A DNA stretch of 26,880 bases from an uncultured Eubacteriales bacterium (GTDB taxonomy: Bacteria; Bacillota; Clostridia; Oscillospirales; CAG-272). The stretch lies in the NCBI GenBank assembly GCA_900546635.1, contig URDS01000024.1, positions 1 to 26,880 on the forward strand, given 5' to 3'. Each line of letters begins with the position of its first letter. The stretch's first letter is position 1. Shown one piece after another: positions 1 through 8,479 of this stretch. A program made the translations under genes and the position numbers. The notes under the pieces are model-generated. The model saw nothing but the letters and a program-made list of their open reading frames with translations. It had not been told where the DNA came from and did not search any database.

Positions 1-22
1 AACCTTGGTTTTGCGGCGGAAA

Positions 23-43
23 AAGGCGGACATGTGCCGCCTT
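23..43. terminator. Short hairpin at window edge, possible terminator
   Basis: A 7-bp perfect stem (AAGGCGG/CCGCCTT) closes a 7-nt loop. On the minus strand it is followed by a run of T (CCGCCTTTTTCC); on the plus strand there is no good T tract. It could end a gene lying left of the window, or act in both directions. No partner gene is visible, so the assignment is weak. Confidence 0.4.
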
Positions 44-102
44 GTAAACACCTTTTCTATTGCGGTCCCGCCATACTTTTTGCTAAAAATTTATCAATAG
101 TC

Positions 103-131
103 TTGCAAATTATCCCAAACTGTGATATTAT
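103..131 (+). promoter_or_regulatory. SigA-type promoter for the 7TM-GGDEF gene
   Basis: The -35 box is TTGCAA (103-108), then a 17-nt spacer and the -10 box TATTAT (126-131), which is preceded by TG. The start would be near 138, leaving a 5' leader of about 210 nt before the ATG at 348. The leader contains a perfect 14-nt palindrome, CAAATATATATTTG (234-247), a possible operator. I see no known riboswitch in it, and no gene in 1-335. Confidence 0.6.
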
Positions 132-347
132 CATTAACATAATAATAGTTTCGCGAAATGTTCCATTTCAAAAAACTCAATTGTAAAAAACATGTTTCCT
201 CCTCCATTGCCCTCCCAAATATAACCGAAAAATCAAATATATATTTGGAAGTCTATAAACAAAGCATTGCCGTAATCGAAACAGCAGCGATGCCATTTTC
301 AGGTTTTGTCTGGCCGAAACAAGTAAAATTCTGAAATGGAGGCAATG

Positions 348-2039
348 ATGAAAAAAAATAAAAAAATACAGTTTACAGCAATTTTGTTCCTTGCTGCATC
401 ACTGGTTGCCTTTATTGCGATCGTTTACGCAAACCACAATTTCAGTACCGATACCCGCACGATACAGTTGGGAAATGTGCAAACGCTCGCCACCGGATGG
501 CAGTATCAGACTGAAAACGGCAGGCAGGATATTTCGTCTCTGCCGGCAAAGATAAATGTCGAGAATGCAAAATCCGGCGCCCACGGCGTTTTAACGATAT
601 ATTACCGATTACCCGATGTTCTGCCCGACAATCCGGCGCTCGAATTTATAAGCAATCAAATGATCGTGGAGGTCATGCTTGAAAATCGTGTCATCTATGA
701 ATACGGCACAAAGAGCAACGCGCCGGTCGGCCGAATCCTCGGAAGTCCGTGGAATGTGATCGATTTGCCAAATGACGCCGCCGGCAAAGAAATTGCCGTT
801 TGCTTTACTTCCCTTTACAGCCATCATGAAACCTACTATGTTCCCTCGATTTCACTGGGCAGCAAAGTGGATATTTTGCATCAGTTTGTACGCTCGAATA
901 CCGATCTTCTCTTATTCTGTCTGATTTCGTGCGTTTTTGGATTTCTGATGCTGTTTTTAAGTATCTTTTTCAAAGTAAAAAAAATAGACGTCAATTTCTC
1001 TGCCTCAACGCTTATTTACTTTGCGCTGTTCATATTTATATCCGTGATATGGATTATAACCGACTCAAGACTTTTGCTGTTGATAACCTCAAATTACGCA
1101 TCCATCTATATTACATCCCATATATCCTTTATGCTGATGCCGGTGCCTCTGATGCTGTTTTTACAGCAAACAGCCCTATACGGGAAACGAGTATATGCCG
1201 TAATGAGCATGGTATACATTCTGAATTTTTTTGTACTTACCTCTCTGTATTTTTTCGGTATCGCAGAGTACGAAAAAACCTTATTCATTACGCATATTTT
1301 GATGGTCGCAAGCCTTATCGTCTGCCTTGTGCTCCTTATTCGGGAACGGCAGCTTTACCATAAAACAATCACATCGGTTTTCCTGGTCGGCTCTGTCGTC
1401 TTTAGTACCGGTCTGTTCCTTTCTCTGTCGGTGTTTATGTTTACCGACCTCAATGATAATTCCGTATATTTTCGCGCGATTCTTCTCCTGTTGATGACCG
1501 CAATGCTCTACAAATGTACTTCCGGAATTATGCGCATGATCAAAAAAGGAATTGAAACGCAAGTTTATCATGAACTGGCCTATATGGATGTTCTGACCAA
1601 GCTGGAGAACCGTCTGGCTTTCGAGGAACGCATGTGTGCTTTACAGAAAGAACCGAATTGTACCATGCTGACCGTTGTTATGTTTGATATTAACAAGCTG
1701 AAATATACCAACGACCGCTACGGACACAGCGCAGGCGACAGTCTGATCCGGTGTGCAGCCGAATGCATTCAAACCTGCTTCGGGCAAATCGGGAGATGTT
1801 ATCGCATAGGCGGCGATGAATTTGTCGCGCTTTTACAAGACGTTGACGAAGAAGACACGAAACGTTTTCTGCAGCAATTCATTCAAAGCACAACCGAGGC
1901 CAAAACCGAAACTCCGGAAGGACTGAGCGTCGCGGTGGGATACGCCGCCGGAGCGGCTAAAGGCGAAAACTTTGCCCAAAGTCTGCTCAAAGAAGCGGAT
2001 AAACGTATGTACAGCAAAAAAGAGCCCGCCGCCCGATAA
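348..2039 (+). CDS. 7TM-type membrane diguanylate cyclase (GGDEF)
   Basis: Predicted to make c-di-GMP from two GTP at the membrane. One N-terminal anchor helix is followed by an outer beta-rich domain (about residues 35-175), seven hydrophobic helices (about 185-400) and a C-terminal GGDEF domain. This is the 7TMR-DISM layout. GGDEF is residues 488-492 (RIGGDEF), with the upstream metal/substrate motif FDINKLKYTND and GHSAGD intact, so it should be active. The RxxD inhibitory I-site expected just before the GGDEF motif is absent, which suggests no product inhibition. The start is set at 348 because GGAGG (338-342) lies 5 nt upstream; an ATG at 336 overlaps that site. It lies 65 nt upstream of a c-di-GMP riboswitch and may be the signal source for it. 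The outer domain may sense a sugar or other ligand, but this is inference. Confidence 0.9.
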   Translation: MKKNKKIQFTAILFLAASLVAFIAIVYANHNFSTDTRTIQLGNVQTLATGWQYQTENGRQDISSLPAKINVENAKSGAHGVLTIYYRLPDVLPDNPALEFISNQMIVEVMLENRVIYEYGTKSNAPVGRILGSPWNVIDLPNDAAGKEIAVCFTSLYSHHETYYVPSISLGSKVDILHQFVRSNTDLLLFCLISCVFGFLMLFLSIFFKVKKIDVNFSASTLIYFALFIFISVIWIITDSRLLLLITSNYASIYITSHISFMLMPVPLMLFLQQTALYGKRVYAVMSMVYILNFFVLTSLYFFGIAEYEKTLFITHILMVASLIVCLVLLIRERQLYHKTITSVFLVGSVVFSTGLFLSLSVFMFTDLNDNSVYFRAILLLLMTAMLYKCTSGIMRMIKKGIETQVYHELAYMDVLTKLENRLAFEERMCALQKEPNCTMLTVVMFDINKLKYTNDRYGHSAGDSLIRCAAECIQTCFGQIGRCYRIGGDEFVALLQDVDEEDTKRFLQQFIQSTTEAKTETPEGLSVAVGYAAGAAKGENFAQSLLKEADKRMYSKKEPAAR

Positions 2040-2103
2040 ATCCAGACATACGGAGTAAAATTTATTATCCGCGCTTTGTTGACGGCACAGCACAATTTGA
2101 ATA

Positions 2104-2186
2104 TTTGGCAAATCCGCCGAAAGGCGGAGACGCAAAGCTATAGTGTCTAAGTGGAAACATTTCCATAAGATTGACTGGCTGCAACA
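2104..2186 (+). promoter_or_regulatory. Cyclic-di-GMP-I (GEMM-I) riboswitch aptamer
   Basis: The RNA shows the GEMM-I signature in order: GGCAAA, a 6-bp stem capped by a GAAA tetraloop (TCCGCC-GAAA-GGCGGA, 2113-2128), then GACGCAAAGC (2129-2138), TATAGTGTCTAAG (2139-2151), a second hairpin TGGAAA/TTTCCA (2152-2165), and TAAGATTGACTGGCTGC at the end. In the known family the GAAA loop docks into the second helix around the ligand. The outer closing stem is imperfect here. The 3' end (2177-2186) is also the 5' arm of an intrinsic terminator, so ligand binding should compete with termination. That predicts an ON switch for the operon downstream. No convincing promoter lies directly upstream, so transcription may come from the cyclase gene. 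Confidence 0.87.
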
Positions 2187-2217
2187 CCCGATTTTTGTTG
2201 CAGCCGTTTTTTCTTTT
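2177..2217 (+). terminator. Riboswitch expression-platform terminator
   Basis: A perfect 10-bp stem (GGCTGCAACA 2177-2186 with TGTTGCAGCC 2196-2205) and a 9-nt loop are followed by GTTTTTTCTTTTT. It lies between the c-di-GMP aptamer and the first operon gene, and its 5' arm overlaps the aptamer 3' end. Confidence 0.92.
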
Positions 2218-2235
2218 TCAATAGGAGAGCTTTAT

Positions 2236-2931
2236 ATGAATCAGGTACTGCGCGAAGAAAAAAAGTTTTTAATCAATATAGAGGAATTTCGCTGTAAAAG
2301 CCATGAACTCGATCAGTTGCTTTGGCAGGATCCCCATAACGGAACGCACGGTTATCGGATCCGTTCTCTGTATTTTGATACGGCTTATGACGATGATTAT
2401 TTTGACAAGCTGAACGGCTTGGAAACCAGAAGAAAGATCCGTCTGCGGTGTTATGATCCGAGCGGCGACCATGCTATGCTGGAAATGAAGCAAAAGCAGG
2501 GGACGCGTCAGTACAAGCGGTCGCTGCGCGTGACGCGGGCGGACGCAGTGCAGATGATACAAGGCGATTATTCTCCGCTTCTGCGATATTCCGACGCCTT
2601 CGCCGCCGAATGCTACGGACTGATGTACAACCGATGTTACCGGCCTAAAACCATTGTGGAATACAAACGAAAAGCCTACATAGCCAAAGAAAACCGAATA
2701 CGCATTACATTTGATAACCAGATCGTTTCCACCGAAAGCTGCTTTGATCTGTTTTCCCCGAAACTCAATATGAATCCGGTGCTCGACCCGTTCGCCGTCG
2801 TGCTCGAAGTCAAATATAACGGGTTCCTGCTCGGATATATTCAACAGATGCTGAACACTGTGGATAAAAATGAATTATCGATCAGCAAATACTGTCTGGC
2901 CCGTCAAAACGGATATCAAACAAAACTGTGA
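2236..2931 (+). CDS. VTC/CYTH-like polyphosphate polymerase domain protein
   Basis: This 231-residue protein matches the VTC domain, the tunnel-shaped CYTH-like fold of yeast polyphosphate polymerase. Visible landmarks are EEKKF near the N terminus, IRSLYFDT, RRKIRLRCY, LEMKQKQG, VEYKRKAYI, RITFDNQI, VLEVKYNG and SISKYC; the many Lys/Arg and Glu residues line the substrate tunnel in this family. It is soluble, with no signal peptide. The start at 2236 follows AGGAGAG (2223-2229); longer reading from 2143 would run through the riboswitch and terminator and is rejected. It is the first gene after the c-di-GMP switch and is followed by DUF4956 and CotH genes, a frequent trio in Firmicutes. Its substrate in that trio is not known to me; polyphosphate or another nucleotide-derived product is possible. 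Confidence 0.85.
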   Translation: MNQVLREEKKFLINIEEFRCKSHELDQLLWQDPHNGTHGYRIRSLYFDTAYDDDYFDKLNGLETRRKIRLRCYDPSGDHAMLEMKQKQGTRQYKRSLRVTRADAVQMIQGDYSPLLRYSDAFAAECYGLMYNRCYRPKTIVEYKRKAYIAKENRIRITFDNQIVSTESCFDLFSPKLNMNPVLDPFAVVLEVKYNGFLLGYIQQMLNTVDKNELSISKYCLARQNGYQTKL

Positions 2932-2943
2932 GGAGAATTTCCC

Positions 2944-3621
2944 GTGAAAGAAAGCATTTATGACTTAATCCGCAACCAAAACGAACTGTCCTTTCAGCAA
3001 ATTGCTGCCAATGTTGCCGCATCCGCCATTCTCGGCCTTTTGATTTATATTTCCTATTACATCTCCCACCGCGGCACGATCTACAGCAAAAAATTCAATG
3101 CATCGCTGGTGGTTCTCACGGTCTTGACCGGGACCGTCATGACGGTTATCGGAAATAACATTGCGCTGTCCCTCGGCATGGTCGGCGCTTTGTCGATTGT
3201 TCGATTCAGAACTGCTATAAAAGATGTCCGCGACACGGTGTATATCTTCTGGACGATTATCGCCGGTATTTGCTGCGGCGTTGGGGATTATATTGTGGCG
3301 GCCGCCGGCAGCAGCGCCGTATTCCTTTTGCTGCTCGTTTTTGGTTTAATCAAAAGCGACAACCGTATGCTGCTGATTATCCGCGGCGCCAGAAACGAAG
3401 AAGTCCGGATACAGGCCTCCGTTTTCAAGTTGTTTAACCGCAAGGCCGTTATGCGCGTCAAGAATACAACGGAAAACACCGTGGAATTCATCTATGAAAT
3501 AACAGCCAAAATCCTGGCGAAAGCCGAAAAATCACAACCGAGCGTCAGCGGCGCAATTTATGCAATCGGAAACATTGAGTATGTCAACATCGTGATGCAG
3601 AACGATGAGGTTTCCAACTGA
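2944..3621 (+). CDS. DUF4956 family membrane protein
   Basis: A 225-residue protein with about four membrane helices in residues 20-135, then a soluble C-terminal domain. The conserved block SIVRFRTAIKDVRDTVYIFW in the middle is characteristic of DUF4956, and its RFRT/KD/D residues sit at a membrane boundary. The start is GTG at 2944, with AGGAG at 2931-2935, overlapping the previous stop region. Next to VTC-domain and CotH genes, it probably forms a membrane module with them. The biochemical role is unknown. The C-terminal part (about 140-225) looks like a small alpha/beta regulatory domain, ACT-like in feel, but I cannot prove this. Confidence 0.82.
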   Translation: MKESIYDLIRNQNELSFQQIAANVAASAILGLLIYISYYISHRGTIYSKKFNASLVVLTVLTGTVMTVIGNNIALSLGMVGALSIVRFRTAIKDVRDTVYIFWTIIAGICCGVGDYIVAAAGSSAVFLLLLVFGLIKSDNRMLLIIRGARNEEVRIQASVFKLFNRKAVMRVKNTTENTVEFIYEITAKILAKAEKSQPSVSGAIYAIGNIEYVNIVMQNDEVSN

Positions 3622-3654
3622 TTTTCTTCAACTCCCGAAAAGGAGGGCGGCGCA

Positions 3655-5133
3655 ATGAAATATAAAATAATCGGGCTTGCAGCCTGCCTGGCCGTTTTGC
3701 TGGCATCTGTGCTGATTCCTCTGGCGGCTTCTGACGATCACACGCGATACCATCAACACATGGAAGCGGCGCCGAAAGCAGCCTGCCGGCATGGCGAAGA
3801 TGTTTTTTGCTCCCATCTGCCGCTGGTCGAGATCGAAACAAACGGAACGGAGATTCCGGGCAAACTGATTTTTGACGAAAACGGCGTGCAAATGCCCGGC
3901 TACACCACTGCCGCCGACGGATCCTCTACCATTTCCGCGCAAATGGAGATCCGAGACAGCGAAATCCAAAACAATCACCTGACCGATCCGGCGATATTGG
4001 ACAGCAAAATTCAGATTCGCGTCCGCGGAAATTCTTCGCGCGCCTTTGACAAAAGCAGCTACGCGATCCGGCTGGTCGATGAAAACGGAATGAACGCGCC
4101 GCAATGCGTGATGGGAATGGACGCACACCACGAATGGGTGCTTCACGGCCCGTATTTGGATAAAGCGCTGCTCCGCAACTATATGTGGTACAACATTGCG
4201 GGTGAAATCATGGATTACGCGCCGAACGTCCGTTTTTGCGAGGTGATCCTCAACGGCGAATATCAGGGACTGTATGTAATGACCGAAAATATTACCGCCG
4301 GGAAAGAGGGCGCACGGCTGAATCTGTCGGTAGACAAAAAAAACAGCACCTTTTCCGGATACTTGCTGCGGCTTGACCGCGGAAGTGACAATCCGCTTCA
4401 TAATCTCGACAACTTTACCACCTATACCCGCCGCACGGCGATGACGTTAGAAGTGGTATATCCCGGCGCGGATAATTTAACGAAAAAGCTGCAAACGGCC
4501 ATTTGCCGGGATTTTTCGGATTTTGAAAAAGCGCTTTATTCCTACGATTACGACAGCAAAAAGCACGGTTACGCACAGTATATTGATACGCAATCTTTTG
4601 TCGATTATTTTTTAATTAACGAATTTATCTGCAACTACGACGCGGGATGGCTGTCTACCTATATGTACAAGGATTTGGACGGCCGATACCGCATGTGCGT
4701 CTGGGATTTTAACTCGGCCTGCAATAATTATCAGGAATCAATGAACAATCCCGATCATTTTGAAATGCAGAACTGTCTTTGGTATTTCATGCTGTTAAAG
4801 GATGAAGACTTCACCGACCGGCTGATCTCACGCTATTACCAACTGCGGAAAACCTATTTTAACGAGGACTATCTGAATAGCTATATCGACGATGTGATTG
4901 CCTATCTCGGCCCGGCAATAGACCGCAACTATGAAAAGTGGGGATATACGTTCGACCGTGAATACGACCTGCTGCGCCCCGCAGAGCGAAATCCGCGTTC
5001 CTACGAGGAGGCGATTGCCGATATGAAAGCGTTTTTTCACGAACGCATCGCGTGGATGGACGACAATGTCGAAACGCTGCGTCAGTATTCCGCAGAATCC
5101 AAAGTAAAGAAATTCAACGAAAACGCAAATTAA
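3655..5133 (+). CDS. CotH kinase family protein, membrane-anchored/exported
   Basis: A 492-residue protein with an N-terminal hydrophobic signal or anchor (residues 1-25), followed by an extracytoplasmic CotH-like protein kinase domain. Landmarks are RGNSSRAFDKSSYAIRL (about 124-140), the GEYQGLYVMTENI block, and WDFNSACNNY (W350-Y359), which carries the metal-binding Asp of the atypical kinase fold. CotH proteins phosphorylate spore coat proteins in Bacillus; related secreted copies occur in polysaccharide and cellulosome settings. The start ATG at 3655 has AAGGAGGG just upstream. Placed between DUF4956 and a glycosidase-like gene under c-di-GMP control, its target is more likely a cell-surface or matrix protein, or the polymer itself, than the spore coat. 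That is inference. Confidence 0.87.
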   Translation: MKYKIIGLAACLAVLLASVLIPLAASDDHTRYHQHMEAAPKAACRHGEDVFCSHLPLVEIETNGTEIPGKLIFDENGVQMPGYTTAADGSSTISAQMEIRDSEIQNNHLTDPAILDSKIQIRVRGNSSRAFDKSSYAIRLVDENGMNAPQCVMGMDAHHEWVLHGPYLDKALLRNYMWYNIAGEIMDYAPNVRFCEVILNGEYQGLYVMTENITAGKEGARLNLSVDKKNSTFSGYLLRLDRGSDNPLHNLDNFTTYTRRTAMTLEVVYPGADNLTKKLQTAICRDFSDFEKALYSYDYDSKKHGYAQYIDTQSFVDYFLINEFICNYDAGWLSTYMYKDLDGRYRMCVWDFNSACNNYQESMNNPDHFEMQNCLWYFMLLKDEDFTDRLISRYYQLRKTYFNEDYLNSYIDDVIAYLGPAIDRNYEKWGYTFDREYDLLRPAERNPRSYEEAIADMKAFFHERIAWMDDNVETLRQYSAESKVKKFNENAN

Positions 5134-5166
5134 CAGGCACAAATACTGCTGAAAGGAGTTATCGCC

Positions 5167-7368
5167 GTGAAAAAATTTATCATGATCGTATCCGCCGTTA
5201 TTCTGGCGTTTATTCTCTGGGATACCGCCTACTACCGTCTCGGGCTGTATATTGATTTTTCACCGAATCAGGCGGTAACCACGTTTGTTAAGACAGCGGG
5301 CAGCGAGATCTATAAGCAGACGGCAGCGGGCTATGAAAAATTTGAAATAAAAGGCGTCAATATGGGTTCGGGCGAGCCGGGCGAGTGGTCAACCGACTTT
5401 GATATTGACGAAGAAACCTATCTGCGCTGGTTTCGGTATATTCAGGAAATGGGCGCCAATACCGTTCGTATTTACACGGTTCAGGCGGATGATTTCTACA
5501 ATGCGTTTTATCGATACAACAAAGACAACTCAAATCCCCTGTATCTGATCCACGGCGTATGGGTCAACGACTACATACAAAATTCTTACCGGGACGCCTA
5601 CAGCGATGATTTTTACGACGCCTTTCTGAATGACTGCAAAACGGTTATCGACGTGATTCACGGCAAGAAAAAACTCTCGCTCGGCAGAATGGCCAGCGCC
5701 GGTTCGGGCACCTATACCCACGATATTTCCGAATGGGTCATCGGCTACATTCTGGGCGTGGAGTGGGAGGATATAACGGTAGCCTACACGGATGAAAAAT
5801 ATGCGGAAAACGAGCATTATAACGCATATCACGGCACCTATATGTATACCTCGGAGGATGCAACGCCATTTGAAGCCATGCTGGCACGGGTCGGCGACAA
5901 GGTGATCGAATATGAGTCCAGGCGGTATAAAGAGCAGCGACTCGTCGCCTTTTCCAACTGGCCGACCACCGATCCGTTCATCTATCCGGAAAATGTATCC
6001 AATTATTTTATGAAATGCGCTTATGTGGACACCGAACACATCAAAACCACTGAGCATTTTCTTTCCGGACAGTTTGCTTCCTATCATGTATATCCCTACT
6101 ATCCGGATTATCTGAGCTACATAGACGACTGGACGCCCTACGGCATTGACAGTCTTGCCGAACTCATTACCGAGGACGGTGAAATCAACACCTACCGTGC
6201 TTATTTAAGCATGCTGACCAAGCACCACACCATGCCGGTTGTCATTTCCGAATTCGGCGTTTCGACCGGACGCGGCATGGCGCAGCGCGACCAAAACACC
6301 GGGCGCAATCAGGGCAACATGTCCGAAAAGGAACAGGGACAGGCGTTGATTGATTGCTATGACGATATTCGAGCATCAGGATGCGCCGGATGCTGCGTGT
6401 TCTCCTGGCAGGACGAATGGTTCAAGCGCACCTGGAACACCATGTACGCGGTAGATTTGAAACGAACGCCCTATTGGTCGGACTACCAGACCAACGAGCA
6501 GTACTTCGGCCTGCTTTCGTTTGATCCGGGCAAGACCGAATCGGTCTGCTATGTGGACGGCGATATTTCCGAATGGTCGGAGCAGGATATTGTCGCCGCG
6601 GGCGACGGCATATCGCTCTCGATGAAATACGACGAAAAATTTGTCTATTTCATGATTGATAAGGACGATCTGGACTTTGAAACGGAAACGCTGTATATTC
6701 CCATTGACACAACGCCGAAATCCGGCAGCAGCTACTGCCAAAACTACGCTCTGTTTTTTGACCGCGCCGTCGATTTTCTGATTGTGCTTAGCGGAAAAGA
6801 CAACAGCCGTCTCCAGGTGCAAAAGCGGTATGAATCCCTGCGTTCCACCTATTCGCAGAACGTATTGGATTTCGATACCTACATAAAGGACAATCAGCCG
6901 GACATCGATTCCCCGCTGTTTGTCAATATCGATATGATTCTCCAAACGGCCACGCCCCTGCTCTACGGGGACAACACCGCCAAGGCGGAAACCTTTGAAA
7001 CCGGTCGTTTGACCTACGGCAACGCCAATCCGAACAGTGAGGATTTCAACTCGCTGGCGGATTTTATCTCAAACGGAGACTTTGTGGAAATCAAGCTGCC
7101 CTGGCAAATTTTAAATTTTGCCGATCCGTCGCAAATGGAAATCCATGATGATTACTATGCCGGAAACTACGGCGTCGATTATATCAGCATCGATGAAATG
7201 CGGGTTGGCGTCAGTACGCAAAATCCGACCGGGAGAATTTCGCTTTTCCCTTTTCCGCTGAAAGGCTGGGGAAACCGTGTCTCCTACCACGAACGGCTGA
7301 AAAGCTCCTACTATATGCTGCAGAGCATATGGTCTGACAACCGGGTTCAGAAAGAAACGGGCGATTGA
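5167..7368 (+). CDS. Membrane-anchored glycoside hydrolase-like protein with CBM9-like domain
   Basis: A 733-residue protein. An N-terminal membrane helix (about residues 2-18) is followed by a TIM-barrel-like region similar to clan GH-A enzymes: KGVNMGSGEPG at the start, GANTVRIYTV on an early strand, ILGVEWED (E199 or E201, candidate acid/base) and VISEFGVS (E362, candidate nucleophile). A second domain beginning at about residue 459 (VDGDISEW) resembles CBM9/DOMON-like carbohydrate-binding modules. The start is GTG 5167, with AAAGGAG at 5152-5158. The following gene begins one base after the stop. A glycosidase tied to a synthase operon usually trims or releases the nascent chain, as BcsZ does for cellulose and PslG for Psl. 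I cannot name the GH family or substrate, and transglycosylase activity is also possible. Confidence 0.72.
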   Translation: MKKFIMIVSAVILAFILWDTAYYRLGLYIDFSPNQAVTTFVKTAGSEIYKQTAAGYEKFEIKGVNMGSGEPGEWSTDFDIDEETYLRWFRYIQEMGANTVRIYTVQADDFYNAFYRYNKDNSNPLYLIHGVWVNDYIQNSYRDAYSDDFYDAFLNDCKTVIDVIHGKKKLSLGRMASAGSGTYTHDISEWVIGYILGVEWEDITVAYTDEKYAENEHYNAYHGTYMYTSEDATPFEAMLARVGDKVIEYESRRYKEQRLVAFSNWPTTDPFIYPENVSNYFMKCAYVDTEHIKTTEHFLSGQFASYHVYPYYPDYLSYIDDWTPYGIDSLAELITEDGEINTYRAYLSMLTKHHTMPVVISEFGVSTGRGMAQRDQNTGRNQGNMSEKEQGQALIDCYDDIRASGCAGCCVFSWQDEWFKRTWNTMYAVDLKRTPYWSDYQTNEQYFGLLSFDPGKTESVCYVDGDISEWSEQDIVAAGDGISLSMKYDEKFVYFMIDKDDLDFETETLYIPIDTTPKSGSSYCQNYALFFDRAVDFLIVLSGKDNSRLQVQKRYESLRSTYSQNVLDFDTYIKDNQPDIDSPLFVNIDMILQTATPLLYGDNTAKAETFETGRLTYGNANPNSEDFNSLADFISNGDFVEIKLPWQILNFADPSQMEIHDDYYAGNYGVDYISIDEMRVGVSTQNPTGRISLFPFPLKGWGNRVSYHERLKSSYYMLQSIWSDNRVQKETGD

Positions 7369-7369
7369 G

Positions 7370-8479
7370 ATGAATGTAGAAACCTTAATTTACGCCTATC
7401 TGGCGATTTGCTTTTGCATGATTGTATTCAACTGCGTTTGCATTTTTGCTTTCAAACACAGCGAAACCCAAACCGACAAAAAAAGCGCAAAGCTTGAAAA
7501 ACGTATCGCCGAGCAAATTGAAGGAATGAAACAGGGACATTCTCCGGATGAAAACCATAGAAAATATCTTTGTAAAAAACTGAAACGAATCGGCAACCTG
7601 ACGGCTTTGGATGAAACAATAGAGCGTATGTTTATAGCAGAACCGGAGGCTGTAAAAGCTTATCTGACCGCCATCCGTCCGGTTTTTCTGTACCTGGCTT
7701 TGGAATATAAAGACCGTGATTCGGTTGTCGCCGCGTATTATCCCTATATCATCAAGCGCTTTCACATCTTGCAGAACAAATCCTTTGATCTGATGATCGA
7801 CACCCTGTTTGAGCTTTTGCACAGCAAAAGCCTGTACTGCCGGGAAAATGCATTGCAGGCGCTCTACAGCACCGGCGACTGCAACATTGTCGTGAAGGCG
7901 CTCAAAGTAATTGACAGCGGCTCGAATTTCCACCATTCCAAGCTGCTGACGGACGGACTGCTGGAATTTTCCGGCAGCCACAGAAAACTTTCGGCGGCGC
8001 TCTGGAAAGTGTTTGAGGATTTTTCCGCGCCGATGAAAGTGACCGTTTTAAACTATCTCCGTTTCAGCAATCCCGATTGCCGGGAAGAAATGATGCAGCT
8101 GCTGACAGACAGGCGTCAGGACGATGAAGTCTATTTTGCCTGTATCCGTTATTTCGGCAAATACCATTTTGATCCCGCCTATCCCCTTTTGCTGGAGTTT
8201 GCCGAAAACAAAGAGGAACAGAGGTGGGAATATGCGGCGATTGCCTCCTCGGCTTTGGGAATATATCCGTCGGACCGCACGGTTGAAACGCTGAAAACCA
8301 ATCTGTGCAGTTCAAACTGGTACATTCGGTTCAATGCTTCCGAGAGTCTGGAAAAGCTCGGACTTACCTATACGGATATGATCGATATTTTCGACGGCAA
8401 TGACCGTTATGCCCGCGAGATTCTGCAATACCGCCTGGATCAGCGGAAAGTAAAGAGCAAGGAGGCGATTTCGATATGA
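7370..8479 (+). CDS. HEAT-repeat membrane-anchored protein
   Basis: A 369-residue protein with one N-terminal membrane helix (about residues 5-27) and a charged linker. The rest consists of paired helices with the look of HEAT/Armadillo repeats, for instance around RENALQALYSTGDCNIVVKA and WEYAAIASSALGIYPSDRTV, and NWYIRFNASESLEKLGL near the C terminus. Such solenoids bind other proteins. It starts one base after the glycosidase stop and overlaps the glycosyltransferase start by ATGA, so it is translationally coupled to the synthase. It is probably a scaffold or co-factor of that synthase on the cytoplasmic face. No enzymatic motif is seen. Confidence 0.75.
   Translation: MNVETLIYAYLAICFCMIVFNCVCIFAFKHSETQTDKKSAKLEKRIAEQIEGMKQGHSPDENHRKYLCKKLKRIGNLTALDETIERMFIAEPEAVKAYLTAIRPVFLYLALEYKDRDSVVAAYYPYIIKRFHILQNKSFDLMIDTLFELLHSKSLYCRENALQALYSTGDCNIVVKALKVIDSGSNFHHSKLLTDGLLEFSGSHRKLSAALWKVFEDFSAPMKVTVLNYLRFSNPDCREEMMQLLTDRRQDDEVYFACIRYFGKYHFDPAYPLLLEFAENKEEQRWEYAAIASSALGIYPSDRTVETLKTNLCSSNWYIRFNASESLEKLGLTYTDMIDIFDGNDRYAREILQYRLDQRKVKSKEAISI

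Noticed and set aside
2079..2107. A promoter TTGACG-17-TATTTG before the riboswitch
   Set aside because: The -10 box is poor and the start would fall inside the aptamer, removing its 5' strand.
2143..2235. An upstream start for the VTC-domain protein
   Set aside because: Those codons lie in the riboswitch and terminator; AGGAGAG and the ATG at 2236 fit much better.
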